Source of the DNA: Actimicrobium sp. CCC2.4
GTDB taxonomy: Bacteria > Pseudomonadota > Gammaproteobacteria > Burkholderiales > Burkholderiaceae_D
Direction: 5' to 3'
DNA: 64,000 nt
Assembly: GCF_034347385.1 (NCBI RefSeq)
Contig: NZ_CP133777.1
Location: 806,001-870,000 of the forward strand
Positions 37,360-46,916 of this stretch are shown piece by piece. The translations under genes and the position numbers were made by a program. The stretch's first letter is position 1; every line of letters begins with the position of its first letter. The notes under the pieces are model-generated. The model was not told where the DNA came from. It worked only from the letters and a program-made list of their open reading frames with translations, and did not search any database.

Positions 37360-38403
37360 ATGATCAAAGTTGGAATCGTCGGCGGCACGGGATATACCGG
37401 CGTTGAACTGCTACGTTTGCTGGCGGTACATCCGGAGGTTGAGTTAGTCGCAATCACCTCGCGCAAAGAGGATGGTTTGCCGGTAGCCGATATGTTCCCT
37501 TCGCTGCGCGGTCACGTTGCGCTGGCGTTTTCGTCTCCTGAAAAAGCCCGTCTCGACGAATGCGATGTAGTGTTCTTCGCAACGCCACACGGCGTAGCCA
37601 TGCACCAGGCACCCGCGCTGCTGGAGGCTGGTGTCAAGGTCATCGACTTGGCCGCTGATTTTCGTTTGCAGGATACGGCGACATTTGAGCAGTGGTACGG
37701 CATGCCACATTCCTGTCCGGAACTATTGGCGGAAGCCGTCTACGGCTTACCCGAAGTCAATCGTGAGGCAATACGGCATGCGCGACTGATCGGATTGCCG
37801 GGTTGTTATCCAACATCGATGCAGCTCGGCTATGCCCCTTTGCTGGCTGGCGTGACCCCGCTGGTGAATGAATCGGGCTTGATCGCCGACTGTAAATCGG
37901 GCGTCTCCGGCGCGGGTCGCAAAGCCGAGATCGGGGCGTTGATGGCCGAAGCCAGTGATAATTTCAAGGCTTATGGCGTCAAGGGACATCGTCACTTGCC
38001 GGAGACCGTTCAAGGTCTGCAAGCGATCTCGGGCCGGCCCGTCGGGCTGACGTTCGTGCCGCATCTGGTACCAATGATTCGTGGTATTCATTCAACCTTG
38101 TATGCGCAGATATTGCCGGAAGCGCGTGGTACAGATTTTCAGGCGCTGTACGAACAGCATTTCAAGGGCGAGCGATTTGTCGACGTGATGCCTGCCGGAA
38201 GTCATCCTGAGACCCGTTCAGTGCGTGCCTCCAACATGCTGCGTATCGCCGTTCATCGGCCCGGTGGTGGTGACCTGCTCGTGATCCTTGTGGTGGAAGA
38301 TAATCTCGTCAAGGGCGCTGCCGGACAGGGCGTGCAGTGCATGAACATCCTGTTCGGACTTGACGAAACGATGGGTCTGACACACGTGCCGGTCATGCCT
38401 TGA
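37360..38403 (+). CDS. argC: N-acetyl-gamma-glutamyl-phosphate reductase ArgC
   Basis: Third step of arginine synthesis, NADPH-dependent. 347 residues from the ATG at 37360 (GGGGAAAG upstream); the longer open frame overlaps the rpsI terminator. N-terminal Rossmann motif [18 protein letters not shown], catalytic cysteine in [14 protein letters not shown], and the C-terminal HLVPMIRGI segment with substrate-binding residues. It is the long, type 1 ArgC. Confidence 0.96.
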   Translation: MIKVGIVGGTGYTGVELLRLLAVHPEVELVAITSRKEDGLPVADMFPSLRGHVALAFSSPEKARLDECDVVFFATPHGVAMHQAPALLEAGVKVIDLAADFRLQDTATFEQWYGMPHSCPELLAEAVYGLPEVNREAIRHARLIGLPGCYPTSMQLGYAPLLAGVTPLVNESGLIADCKSGVSGAGRKAEIGALMAEASDNFKAYGVKGHRHLPETVQGLQAISGRPVGLTFVPHLVPMIRGIHSTLYAQILPEARGTDFQALYEQHFKGERFVDVMPAGSHPETRSVRASNMLRIAVHRPGGGDLLVILVVEDNLVKGAAGQGVQCMNILFGLDETMGLTHVPVMP

Positions 38404-38425
38404 TGTCACTGGCCTTTTTGCTGTC

Positions 38426-39154
38426 ATGAGGATCAAGTTGTGGTTGCGGCGATTGTCGATTTCCGCCCCTCGCATGACCATAAAAAGCCATTTTCCATGG
38501 CCACTGAAAATGCTGTTCATGGTCTGTACGATCGCACTCGGTGGTGCTGCGGCTTTGTGGATCTATGATCTTGGAAGGCAGTTCACCGGGAGCGGTCAGC
38601 CCGCACAGCAAAACGCACCAGCCTATCAGCAGGAACTCGACAGGTTGTCGGCCGAGCGGGATCGTTATTCAAGCACGGTCAACGCGTCGGAAAGCCAGTT
38701 GATGATCGAGCGTAGTGCGCAGACGCAGCTGGTCGCTCAGGTCAAGGTACTGGAAACTGAAAATGCGCGGCTCAAGGAAGACCTGGCTTTTTTTGAAAGC
38801 TTGCTGCCATCCGGCACAGGTGGTCCGGAAGTGTCCATCCGTCGCCTTACGGTAGACATGGTTGGTCAGAATCAGGTGCGGTATCGTTTGCTGCTGATGC
38901 AAGGGGCACGAGGGAAAAGTGATTTCATTGGCTCACTCCAGCTTGCCGTTACGACATTGCAAGCAGGACGCAGTACGGTCATACTTTTCCCCTTAGCAAA
39001 TTCTACTGATGCTGCGCAGTTCAAGCTCGCATTTCGGCACTATCAGCGTGTTGAAGGCGTGCTCACACTACCCGACGGCATGTCGGCGAGATCGGTGCAA
39101 GCACGGATCTATGAAAAAGGCCAGATGCGAACCCAGGCGTCGGCAAACTTGTAA
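38426..39154 (+). CDS. DUF6776-type membrane-anchored coiled-coil protein
   Basis: 242 residues: a basic N-terminus, one transmembrane helix at about 29-48 (MLFMVCTIALGGAAALWIYD), a coiled coil at 65-130, and a C-terminal beta-rich domain of about 100 residues. Function unknown; this arrangement is conserved beside bactofilin in Burkholderiales. No good ribosome-binding site is visible for the ATG at 38426, and an ATG at 38474 is an alternative. It is 11 bp upstream of the bactofilin gene and is probably anchored in the inner membrane with its domain in the periplasm. Confidence 0.75.
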   Translation: MRIKLWLRRLSISAPRMTIKSHFPWPLKMLFMVCTIALGGAAALWIYDLGRQFTGSGQPAQQNAPAYQQELDRLSAERDRYSSTVNASESQLMIERSAQTQLVAQVKVLETENARLKEDLAFFESLLPSGTGGPEVSIRRLTVDMVGQNQVRYRLLLMQGARGKSDFIGSLQLAVTTLQAGRSTVILFPLANSTDAAQFKLAFRHYQRVEGVLTLPDGMSARSVQARIYEKGQMRTQASANL

Positions 39155-39165
39155 AGGTAGCTCCC

Positions 39166-39570
39166 ATGTTCGGTCGCAAATCCAAAAGTACCATCGACAG
39201 CTTGATTGGCATTTCCACCTCCATTGTTGGCGACGTGCATTTTAAGGGCGGCTTGCGCATCGATGGTCATGTCAAGGGCAGCGTCATTGCCAATCCGGGC
39301 GAAACCAGCATGCTGGTGATTTCGGAGCAGGCGAAAATCGAGGGTGACGTCCGGGTGGCCCACCTGGTAGTCAACGGCGAAATTGTCGGGCAGGTGTTTT
39401 CTGCCGAGCTACTTGAACTGCAGCCGAAAGCCCGCATAACTGGCGACGTGTATTACAAAGCGCTGGAGATGCACGGGGGTGCCGTGGTGTCCGGCAAGCT
39501 GACCCATGACCTGGTCGGCGAGCCGGTATTGAAACTGGCACTGCCAAAGTTGGCGTCTTCCGGCACATGA
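39166..39570 (+). CDS. Bactofilin (polymer-forming cytoskeletal protein)
   Basis: 134-residue bactofilin. The right-handed beta-helix core is visible as repeated V/I-x-G turns: TSIVGDVHFKGGLRIDGHVK, GSVIANPGE, KIEGDVRVAHLVVNGEIVG, ARITGDVYYKALEMHGG. Bactofilins polymerise without nucleotides and position cell-wall or motility proteins. Here it is paired with a DUF6776 membrane protein, and an M23 endopeptidase gene lies 1.6 kb away, which is a common functional partner elsewhere. Confidence 0.93.
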   Translation: MFGRKSKSTIDSLIGISTSIVGDVHFKGGLRIDGHVKGSVIANPGETSMLVISEQAKIEGDVRVAHLVVNGEIVGQVFSAELLELQPKARITGDVYYKALEMHGGAVVSGKLTHDLVGEPVLKLALPKLASSGT

Positions 39571-39585
39571 TCTGGTGTGGCCGTC

Positions 39586-39591
39586 TATAAT
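39586..39591 (+). promoter_or_regulatory. Candidate -10 element of erpA
   Basis: TATAAT 30 bp before the erpA start. No good -35 is seen 17 bp upstream. Confidence 0.45.
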
Positions 39592-39621
39592 GTGAAATAT
39601 TAGTCCAGTGGGAGTCATGAA

Positions 39622-39972
39622 ATGAATGCAGTTACCGAAATGCCAGCACCGATTCTGTTTAGTGATAGTGCGGCGATGAAAGTCGCGCAACTGATCGAAG
39701 AAGAAGGTAATCCCGACCTGAAATTGCGTGTATTCGTTCAGGGCGGTGGTTGCTCGGGTTTCCAGTACGGTTTTACGTTCGACGAAATCGCCAATGAAGA
39801 CGATACGACGATGACGAAGAACGGCGTCCAGTTGCTGATCGATTCGATGAGCTACCAGTATCTGGTCGGTGCCGAAATCGACTACAAGGATGATCTTGAA
39901 GGCGCGCAATTCGTCATCAAGAATCCGAATGCCACCACTACCTGTGGTTGCGGTTCGTCCTTTTCGGCCTGA
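39622..39972 (+). CDS. erpA: Iron-sulfur cluster insertion protein ErpA
   Basis: A-type Fe-S carrier that delivers clusters to apoproteins such as isoprenoid-pathway enzymes. 116 residues. The three conserved cysteines are in [11 protein letters not shown] and TTCGCGSSF. The N-terminal extension [10 protein letters not shown] is typical of the betaproteobacterial protein. GTGGGAG precedes the ATG. Followed by a bidirectional terminator. Confidence 0.96.
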   Translation: MNAVTEMPAPILFSDSAAMKVAQLIEEEGNPDLKLRVFVQGGGCSGFQYGFTFDEIANEDDTTMTKNGVQLLIDSMSYQYLVGAEIDYKDDLEGAQFVIKNPNATTTCGCGSSFSA

Positions 39973-39989
39973 TTCGTCGGGAGGTCTCA

Positions 39990-40019
39990 AAAAAAGCGCA
40001 GATTGCTCTGCGCTTTTTT
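39990..40019. terminator. Bidirectional terminator between erpA and anmK
   Basis: AAAAAAGCGCAGA pairs with TCTGCGCTTTTTT around a TTGC loop, serving both convergent transcripts. Confidence 0.92.
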
Positions 40020-40035
40020 ATTGGATGAGCGGTTC

Positions 40036-41163
40036 TCAGGCTGGATAAAGGGCACCCAAAATCCGGGTGCCTTGCGCACCGGTTACTGCTGGCAAGTTGC
40101 CGGTTGTGCCTGCCATGAAACGCAAGGCGAGCCACGCAAAGGCTAGAGCCTCCACCTGATCCGGCGGCACGCCGATCGACATCGTCGATTGCACGGTCGC
40201 GGCACTCCCGCGAGCCGCCAGCATGGCCTGCAAACGCATCATCAGAAACGCGTTGCAAGCACCACCGCCGCACACAAAGACACCGTCGACATCGGGTGCC
40301 ACGGCGATGAGCGCATCGATCAGTGTGGTCGCAGTGAGTTCGACCAGCGTTGCCTGTACATCGGCATTGTCGAGGTCGCTGAAACGCGCCAAATGCGCAT
40401 CCAGCCAGTGCGCATTAAACAGATCGCGGCCAGTGCTTTTTGGCCCCGCCAGCTGGAAAAATGGATCGCCACGCAAGGCCGTCAGCAGCGGCATATGGAC
40501 TGCACCAGTCGCCGCCCAGGCACCGCCATTGTCGTAAGGCTCGCCCCGATGCCGGTTGATCCACAGATCAAGCAACATGTTGCCGGGACCGGTATCAAAG
40601 CCCGTCGTCGTGGCGTCGAGGTGACCACGGGGTGACAAGATGCTGATGTTGCTGATCCCACCGATATTGGCGATGACCCGCAAGCCGTCGCCAGCGAACA
40701 ACTGCTGATGAAAGGCCGGCACCAGGGGCGCGCCCTGACCACCGGCAGCGATGTCGCGACTGCGAAAGTCAACGATCACATTGATGCCGGTCAGCTCTGC
40801 TAGCAGCGCGCCGTTGTTGGTCTGGCGCGTGTAGCCGAGTGCCGGGCGATGGCGGATAGTCTGGCCATGGGCACCGATCGCCGTGACCTGATCCGGCGTG
40901 ATGCCGGCGCTTGTAAGCAGCTTGCTGACGCAGCTTGCGTAGCACGTCGCCAGCTGGTTTGCCGCCAGCGCCTCATGGTGCAAATCATCTGCGCCGGGAT
41001 GCTGCAATGTCAGCAGCAGGTGGCGCAGGTCAGCCGGAAAATCAACATGCGCAGCGGCCAGTACATCGACCTGGCAATACCCGGCGTGTTCATCAATAAT
41101 CGCGAGCACGCCGTCGGCACCATCTAGGCTGGTGCCGGACATGAGGCCGATAAACAGAGACAT
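40036..41163 (-). CDS. anmK: Anhydro-N-acetylmuramic acid kinase AnmK
   Basis: Cytoplasmic recycling enzyme that phosphorylates and opens 1,6-anhydro-MurNAc released from peptidoglycan. 375 residues. It starts with LFIGLMSGTSLDGADG (phosphate-binding motif), then GAHGQTIRH, NIGGISNISIL and DTGPGNMLLD, and ends with a FVCGGGACN segment. Eight bases downstream of the M23 endopeptidase gene on the same strand, linking wall cleavage and recycling. Confidence 0.95.
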   Translation of the reverse strand: MSLFIGLMSGTSLDGADGVLAIIDEHAGYCQVDVLAAAHVDFPADLRHLLLTLQHPGADDLHHEALAANQLATCYASCVSKLLTSAGITPDQVTAIGAHGQTIRHRPALGYTRQTNNGALLAELTGINVIVDFRSRDIAAGGQGAPLVPAFHQQLFAGDGLRVIANIGGISNISILSPRGHLDATTTGFDTGPGNMLLDLWINRHRGEPYDNGGAWAATGAVHMPLLTALRGDPFFQLAGPKSTGRDLFNAHWLDAHLARFSDLDNADVQATLVELTATTLIDALIAVAPDVDGVFVCGGGACNAFLMMRLQAMLAARGSAATVQSTMSIGVPPDQVEALAFAWLALRFMAGTTGNLPAVTGAQGTRILGALYPA

Positions 41164-41171
41164 TGTGTTGC

Positions 41172-42536
41172 TTACTTGAGCGCCAGTTTCGCGGCGTTTT
41201 CTTCCTGACGCAGCAGCACGAAACGGTGTGTCATGTCGCCAGCGACAGTGCGGAAGCGCTTCAATTCCGTGCCATTCAAGGCTTGTACGTTGGGAATATC
41301 GACCGACATCGGATCGCGCGCTTTGGAGGCTACGCGGAATTCGTAGTGTAAATGGGGTCCCGTTGCCCAGCCGGTCGAACCGACATAGCCGATGACATCG
41401 CCCTGGCTGACTTTTTCACCTTTGCGTAAGCCGGCAGCAAACCGACTCATGTGTGCGTAAGCCGTCGTGATGTTCGACCAGTGTTTGAGCACGACGATGT
41501 TGCCATAGCCATTTTGTGTCGCCACCATGTCCACGACACCATCGGCGGCTGCGCGTATCGGCGTGCCGGTCGCGGCAGCAAAATCAACACCGGTATGTTG
41601 TTTCCAGTTGCCGGATATCGGGTGCTTACGCATCGAGAAAACCGATGAAATTCGTGAGAATTTCAGGGGGGATTTCAAGAATGCTTTTTTCAGCGATTTG
41701 CCGTCGAAGTTGTAATAGCCGCCGCCCAGGCGTGGAGTTTCATCGTCGAACCAGATGGATTGGTAGTTCTTGTTGCCGTTCTGAAATTCACCGGCAAGAA
41801 TGCGGCCGCCACGGACGAATTCACCGTTCTGCCAGAAAGTTTCATACACGACGTCGAAGCGGTCGCCGCGCTGCAGGTCCGAGGCAAAGTCGATATCCGT
41901 GGCAAACATGTCGACAATCTGGCGCGCCACGCTATCTGGAATTTGTGCCGCATCGGTCGCGGCAAAGAGGGACGACTGGATTTTTCCGGCATGCATCTCT
42001 ACGCGTCGTTCAAGTTTTGCGGGTGCTTCGTAGGCTTTGAAACCGTCACCATCGCGGCTGACCGTGAGGTTTTTCGTGGTGTCATCGCGGCTGTCGGTGA
42101 GCATGCTCAGCCATTGCAGTTGACCATCTTCGGTGGTTTGGGCCTGAATACGCTTGCCCGATTTGAGTTGCAGCACATTACGGGCAACGGGATCGGATTT
42201 GATGAAGGATTCGGCCTCATCATCATCAACGCCGAGGCGCATCAGGACGCTGGCGAGGGTATCGCCGTACCGAATTTTTTCTTCGTGAATATAGAGTTGA
42301 GGGGATTGTTCGAGTGAGGCGATCTGGTCAGCGATATCCGGCAGATCCATTTCCTGGACGATCGACCTGATCGTCAGGTTGGACGCATCAGGTGCCATAG
42401 GCGCTACCGCGGCAGCACCGAACGCACAGATGGCCAGGAACAGCGCCGAGGCGGAGATGATGCGTGTCTTGCGGGATGATCCAAGGAAATGGCGGGTACT
42501 ACTGCGTACGCGATTGAATTTGTCTGAATTGAACAT
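41172..42536 (-). CDS. M23 family metallopeptidase with OapA/LysM-like region
   Basis: 454-residue membrane-anchored murein endopeptidase. Transmembrane helix at about 27-46; OapA/LysM-like domain with RYGDTLASVLMRLGV near 89-103; catalytic M23 domain near 300-410. Zinc ligands are H314 and D318 in HTGVDF and H397 in HLHYEF, with H395 catalytic, so the site looks intact. Similar proteins are MepM/YebA-type enzymes that cut peptide cross-links during wall growth. Followed by anmK. Divergent from tyrS. Confidence 0.92.
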   Translation of the reverse strand: MFNSDKFNRVRSSTRHFLGSSRKTRIISASALFLAICAFGAAAVAPMAPDASNLTIRSIVQEMDLPDIADQIASLEQSPQLYIHEEKIRYGDTLASVLMRLGVDDDEAESFIKSDPVARNVLQLKSGKRIQAQTTEDGQLQWLSMLTDSRDDTTKNLTVSRDGDGFKAYEAPAKLERRVEMHAGKIQSSLFAATDAAQIPDSVARQIVDMFATDIDFASDLQRGDRFDVVYETFWQNGEFVRGGRILAGEFQNGNKNYQSIWFDDETPRLGGGYYNFDGKSLKKAFLKSPLKFSRISSVFSMRKHPISGNWKQHTGVDFAAATGTPIRAAADGVVDMVATQNGYGNIVVLKHWSNITTAYAHMSRFAAGLRKGEKVSQGDVIGYVGSTGWATGPHLHYEFRVASKARDPMSVDIPNVQALNGTELKRFRTVAGDMTHRFVLLRQEENAAKLALK

Positions 42537-42675
42537 GCAATAAGTTAGAATTTGCCGTCTCGATTCACTTCTTTCTTCTTTTTGCTTTTGTAGTGAGTCG
42601 TTGCAATGGTTGAAAGAAGTCTGGATTATACCAAACCAGATTTGGATTTCTGCCTCAATTTACCGCTCCAGATCA

Positions 42676-43950
42676 ATGAATTCCGACCAAAAATCAAAAA
42701 TAGATAAATCATTTACAACAGTTTCTTCCAAGCAGCCTACGCTGGAGTTGACGGAGAGCGTACAGCATGCATTGGCCATCACCAAGCGTGGTGTCGATGA
42801 ATTACTGATCGAGTCCGAATTTGCGCAGAAACTGGCGCGCTCGGAGCTGACCGGCAAGCCGCTACGGATCAAGCTCGGACTCGATCCGACCGCGCCGGAC
42901 CTGCATCTGGGACACACGGTGGTGCTCAACAAGATGCGTCAGTTGCAGGATCTCGGTCATACGGTGATTTTCCTGATCGGTGATTTCACATCGATGATTG
43001 GCGATCCGTCCGGGCGAAACATTACCCGTCCGGCACTGACCAAAGAGCAGATCGAAGACAACGCCAAAACGTATTTTGCGCAAGCCAGCCTGGTGCTGGA
43101 CGCCGAGCGGACTGAAATCCGCTACAACTCCGAATGGTGCGATCCGCTCGGGGCGCGCGGGATGATCCAGCTGTCGTCCAAATACACGGTTGCCCGTATC
43201 CTCGAGCGCGAAGATTTCACCAAACGCTTCAAGGCTGGCACGCCGATTTCGGTCCATGAACTGTTGTACCCGCTGATGCAAGGTTACGATTCGGTGGCGC
43301 TGCATGCCGACCTGGAACTTGGCGGTACCGATCAGAAATTCAATCTTCTGGTCGGGCGTGAATTACAAAAGGATTGGGGCCAGGAACCGCAGTGCATTCT
43401 GACGATGCCGCTGCTCGAAGGGCTGGATGGCGTCGAGAAGATGTCCAAGTCCAAGGGCAACTACATCAGCATTACCGAGCCGGCCAATAGCATGTTCGCC
43501 AAGGTAATGAGCATCTCCGACACGATGATGTGGCGCTATTACGAGCTACTGTCGGCGCGATCCCTGGCCGAACTGGCGCAATTCAAAACCGACGTCGAGG
43601 GCGGGCGCAATCCGCGTGACATCAAGGTCGCGCTGGCACAGGAAATCGTCACGCGCTTTCATACTCAGCAGGCTGGTGTCGATGCCCTGGCGGACTTTGA
43701 TAACCGTGCACGCGGCGGCATTCCGGATGATATTCCCGAGGTGCAGCTGGGCGGCGCACCGCTGGGTATCGGGCAATTGCTCAAGCAAGCTAACTTGTGT
43801 GCGTCGACGTCCGAAGCCTTGCGCATGGTCGAGCAAAATGGTGTGCGCATTGATGGCGAAGCCATCAGCGATAAGGCGCTCAAGGTAGAGGCCGGCACCT
43901 TCGTGCTGCAGGTCGGCAAGCGCAAGTTCGCGCGCGTCACCTTGTCCTGA
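42676..43950 (+). CDS. tyrS: Tyrosyl-tRNA synthetase
   Basis: Class I synthetase charging tRNA-Tyr, 424 residues from the ATG at 42676. HIGH-like motif [13 protein letters not shown] in [11 protein letters not shown], and a C-terminal S4 domain ([18 protein letters not shown]). The ATG has a poor ribosome-binding site; a later start is unlikely because [23 protein letters not shown] belongs to the family. The promoter is in the 139-bp gap shared with the M23 gene (possible TTATAC at 42626). Overlaps dtd by one base. Confidence 0.95.
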   Translation: MNSDQKSKIDKSFTTVSSKQPTLELTESVQHALAITKRGVDELLIESEFAQKLARSELTGKPLRIKLGLDPTAPDLHLGHTVVLNKMRQLQDLGHTVIFLIGDFTSMIGDPSGRNITRPALTKEQIEDNAKTYFAQASLVLDAERTEIRYNSEWCDPLGARGMIQLSSKYTVARILEREDFTKRFKAGTPISVHELLYPLMQGYDSVALHADLELGGTDQKFNLLVGRELQKDWGQEPQCILTMPLLEGLDGVEKMSKSKGNYISITEPANSMFAKVMSISDTMMWRYYELLSARSLAELAQFKTDVEGGRNPRDIKVALAQEIVTRFHTQQAGVDALADFDNRARGGIPDDIPEVQLGGAPLGIGQLLKQANLCASTSEALRMVEQNGVRIDGEAISDKALKVEAGTFVLQVGKRKFARVTLS

Positions 43951-44408
43951 TGATCGGCCTGATCCAGCGTGTGACGCGCGCCAAAGTGGTGGTCGACGGG
44001 CACGAAGTCGGTGCCATCGGCGCGGGTCTGCTGGTGCTCGTTTGCGCCGAACGCGGCGACAGCAAGCGCGAAGCCGATCTGCTGCTGACCAAGCTGCGCG
44101 GCTACCGGGTATTCGGGGATGCGGAGGGCAAGATGAACCGCAGTGTGGTTGATGTAAGCGGGGCCTTGTTGCTGGTGCCGCAATTCACGCTCGCGGCAGA
44201 TACCCGCTCGGGATCGCGGCCTTCGTTCACGCCGGCGGCAGCGCCGGAAGACGCGCGGCGCTTGTTCGACTACTTCCTGGCGCAGGCCCGTCAGTTGCAT
44301 GATGCGGTGGCCGCCGGCGTATTTGGCGCGCACATGGAAGTGTCGCTGACCAACGATGGCCCGGTCACGTTCTGGCTGCAGTCCCGCCCGGTGGAAATTG
44401 CGGTTTAG
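43950..44408 (+). CDS. dtd: D-aminoacyl-tRNA deacylase
   Basis: 152-residue editing enzyme that removes D-amino acids from mischarged tRNA. The two motifs that form the active site are SRPSFTPAA (SQxT-like) and NDGPVTFWL (Gly-cisPro). The overlap with the tyrS stop codon (TGATG) indicates coupled expression, functionally sensible because D-Tyr-tRNA is a main substrate. Confidence 0.96.
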   Translation: MIGLIQRVTRAKVVVDGHEVGAIGAGLLVLVCAERGDSKREADLLLTKLRGYRVFGDAEGKMNRSVVDVSGALLLVPQFTLAADTRSGSRPSFTPAAAPEDARRLFDYFLAQARQLHDAVAAGVFGAHMEVSLTNDGPVTFWLQSRPVEIAV

Positions 44409-44454
44409 TCAGCTACACTGCAAGCACCAACCCCATGGACTTCAGGAGACTGCG

Positions 44455-45096
44455 ATGAAATTGTGGAGCAATTCTTTCAGAGACGGTGGTTACATTCCGG
44501 GTGAATTTGCCTTGTGTACGGTGGACCCGGACACCCATGTCACGCTGTCGGCAAACCGCAGTCCGCATCTGGCATGGAACGAATTGCCGCCGGCTGCGCA
44601 GTCGCTGGTCCTGATCTGCGTCGATCCCGATGTCCCCTCGAAGCCTGATGACGTGAACCAGGAAGGCCGGACCGTGCCGCCGGATTTGCCGCGTGTTGAT
44701 TTTTTCCATTGGGTGATGGTCGACATACCGACCGGTATTCATTCGATGCCGGCCGGGCATTTCAGCGATGGCGTGACCTCGGGCGGCAAGTTCGGGCCGC
44801 CTATCGTTGATGCCGTCTTTGGCAGCGCACGTCACGGTCTCAATGACTATACCGGCTGGTTTGCCGACGATCCGGCGATGGCTGGCGAGTATTTTGGCTA
44901 TGACGGTCCGTGCCCGCCGTGGAACGATTCCGAAATCCACCGCTATGTCTTTACGCTGTATGCGCTCGATATCGCACAACTGCCACTGGAAGGCACGTTC
45001 ACCGGCCAGCAGGTGCTGACCGCCATCGCGCCGCATATCCTTGATGAAGCCAGCATAGTGGCGATCTATACGCTCAACCCGACCTTGCAGGAATAA
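44455..45096 (+). CDS. YbhB/YbcL-type phosphatidylethanolamine-binding protein
   Basis: 213-residue PEBP-family protein of the bacterial YbhB/YbcL group. CVDPDVPSKPDDVN, DFFHWVMVDIP and DGPCPPWNDSEIHRYVFTLYALD (split in two conserved parts) line the ligand pocket. No signal peptide, so it is cytoplasmic. CAGGAGA precedes the ATG at 44455. The biological role of these proteins is uncertain. The next gene follows after 7 bp. Confidence 0.9.
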   Translation: MKLWSNSFRDGGYIPGEFALCTVDPDTHVTLSANRSPHLAWNELPPAAQSLVLICVDPDVPSKPDDVNQEGRTVPPDLPRVDFFHWVMVDIPTGIHSMPAGHFSDGVTSGGKFGPPIVDAVFGSARHGLNDYTGWFADDPAMAGEYFGYDGPCPPWNDSEIHRYVFTLYALDIAQLPLEGTFTGQQVLTAIAPHILDEASIVAIYTLNPTLQE

Positions 45097-45103
45097 CGCC
45101 ACG

Positions 45104-45748
45104 ATGACCGAACTGCTGCTGATCCGCCATGGCGAAACCGACTGGAATGCCGAGCGCCGCTTGCAAGGCTTTCTTGATATCGGCCTCAACGACCGTGGCC
45201 GGCAACAAGCGGCGGCGCTGGCGCAGACATTGCGCAACGAGCTTATCGATGCGGTGATTGCCAGCGACTTGCAGCGGGCCGTGCATACGGCGCAGGCATT
45301 GGCGCTACCGCGCGGTCTGACGGTGCTGACCGACGCCACTTTGCGCGAGCGCTGCTACGGCGCATTTGAAGGCTTGCGCTACGACGAAATCGTTGACCAT
45401 TTTCCGCAGGCACACGCCTCCTGGATGGCACGCGAGATCGATGCCCGGTTCCCGCCGGGCCAGCAGATCGCCGAAACGCTGCGTGAGTTTTCGGCAAGGG
45501 CAGTGGAGAACGTGATCGCCATTGCGCAACGCTACGACGGCCAGAAGATCGCCATCGTGACCCATGGCGGCGTGCTGGACTGCGTCTACCGGGCCGCGCG
45601 CGGCGTCGGCCTCGATAGCGAGCGGGATTTTGACATCATGAATACCGGCATCAACCGGTTTCATTGGGATGGCAAGACATTAACGGTGCTGCAATGGGGC
45701 AACATCGCGCATCTTGACCAGGCCGCGCTCGATGAAATCAGCCAGTAG
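45104..45748 (+). CDS. Histidine phosphatase family protein (phosphoglycerate mutase-like)
   Basis: 214 residues. Catalytic RHG motif LIRHGETDWNAERRLQG at the N-terminus, a second catalytic region LRERCYGAFEG and the C-terminal VTHGGVLDCVYR. This GpmB/CobC-like group includes phosphatases for various small phosphates; the cofactor-dependent mutase is usually longer. Follows the PEBP gene by 7 bp. Confidence 0.92.
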   Translation: MTELLLIRHGETDWNAERRLQGFLDIGLNDRGRQQAAALAQTLRNELIDAVIASDLQRAVHTAQALALPRGLTVLTDATLRERCYGAFEGLRYDEIVDHFPQAHASWMAREIDARFPPGQQIAETLREFSARAVENVIAIAQRYDGQKIAIVTHGGVLDCVYRAARGVGLDSERDFDIMNTGINRFHWDGKTLTVLQWGNIAHLDQAALDEISQ

Positions 45749-45813
45749 GGCGTGTTACTCTCGATGGCGACACTGCCTGATTTTCGAGCGATATATTGCC
45801 TGAGCGACACGTG

Positions 45814-46896
45814 ATGAAATTCAATCCGTTTTCCCGTTCCACCATGCTGACCACCTTGCTTGCCACGACCCGTATCGCATCGCGTCCCCGGCGCACTGAT
45901 GCCGAGCGTGTCAGCCTCAGCGGTGCGCTGCATCAGATACTGGCCGAGTTGCCACTCCTGAATCACCTGCCATCGAGTGCCGGACAGCTCTGCCGCACGA
46001 TTGTGGATGCCACCGGTGACTTGCGTTTTATCTGGATTGGCATGCGCGAAGAGCTTGCCGCGACCGTGCCACCGCTGGCGATCGAGGGTGAATATGCCAG
46101 CGACTGCGATGACTGGAGTCTGCCATCGGCCTGCTTCGACAGCATCGTGCCCTATTCGCAGGCGGCGCTCGAAAATGTCGCCGCACCCAGCGATTTCCCA
46201 TCGCTATTTGCCCCCTGGCGCAACAACATGGATAGCTGCACTGCGCATTGCGCGCTGGCGATTCCGCTGCGCTCCGGGCGCAATGGCGTCGCTGGTTTGA
46301 TGGTTTTCTATGCAGCCGATATCGATTATTTTTCGCGGCTCGGACTGGTGCCGTTCCAGGCATTCAGCCATGTTGCCGAGATGATCTGGAAGCAGGCGCA
46401 CCTATCGCAGTTGCTGACGCAGCAAACCGAGACCGATGTGCTGACCGGGTTGATGAACCGCCGCAAAACCGTCGCCGTGCTGACCGGCGCAATCGGCCAT
46501 GCGGTCCGCACCGGTGCACCCTTGTCCGTGCTGCTGTGCCGGGTCGAGGGGTTTGACAAGCTCAACGATGTGTACGGCTGGTTTGATGCCGATGCCATCC
46601 TGGCAGCGTTCGCCGGCATGGTAGGCGCGCGGATGGCTCCCCCGGTTCAGGCCGGTCGCTGGACCGGGGTGGAGTTTGTCTATGTGCTGCCGGGATGCGA
46701 TGCCGCTCAGGCTGGTGTGCTGGCGGGCCAGTTGTCACAGTATCTGCAAGGACAAACCATTCATGTCAAGAACCTGTCGATCCGGCTTAGCGTCGGCATT
46801 GGCGTGGCAACCCACACACCCGCGAGCAGCGGACTCGATGACCTGATTCAGCATGCTATCCAGCAAATGTTGCCTGTGACGCGAGCGCTATTCTGA
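45814..46896 (+). CDS. GAF-GGDEF protein with a degenerate GGDEF motif
   Basis: 360 residues. A GAF-like sensor region at about 45-195 is followed by a GGDEF fold at 205-355. The entry motif TDVLTGLMNRR is normal, but the active-site signature is TGVEF (284-288) instead of GGDEF. The metal/guanine loop reads RVEGFDKLNDVYGW, in which the first aspartate is replaced by Arg243 and the histidine after Gly by Trp256. It is therefore probably not a diguanylate cyclase but may bind GTP or c-di-GMP, or act as a regulatory partner. No EAL domain is present. The ATG at 45814 is the likely start; TTG and GTG lie just upstream. Confidence 0.8.
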   Translation: MKFNPFSRSTMLTTLLATTRIASRPRRTDAERVSLSGALHQILAELPLLNHLPSSAGQLCRTIVDATGDLRFIWIGMREELAATVPPLAIEGEYASDCDDWSLPSACFDSIVPYSQAALENVAAPSDFPSLFAPWRNNMDSCTAHCALAIPLRSGRNGVAGLMVFYAADIDYFSRLGLVPFQAFSHVAEMIWKQAHLSQLLTQQTETDVLTGLMNRRKTVAVLTGAIGHAVRTGAPLSVLLCRVEGFDKLNDVYGWFDADAILAAFAGMVGARMAPPVQAGRWTGVEFVYVLPGCDAAQAGVLAGQLSQYLQGQTIHVKNLSIRLSVGIGVATHTPASSGLDDLIQHAIQQMLPVTRALF

Positions 46897-46916
46897 GTGT
46901 GAGGCGCGCGCAAGAC

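Noticed and set aside
42537-42675. T-box leader upstream of tyrS
   Set aside because: The gap is only 139 bp, no T-box consensus or terminator/antiterminator pair is seen, and T-boxes are rare in proteobacteria.
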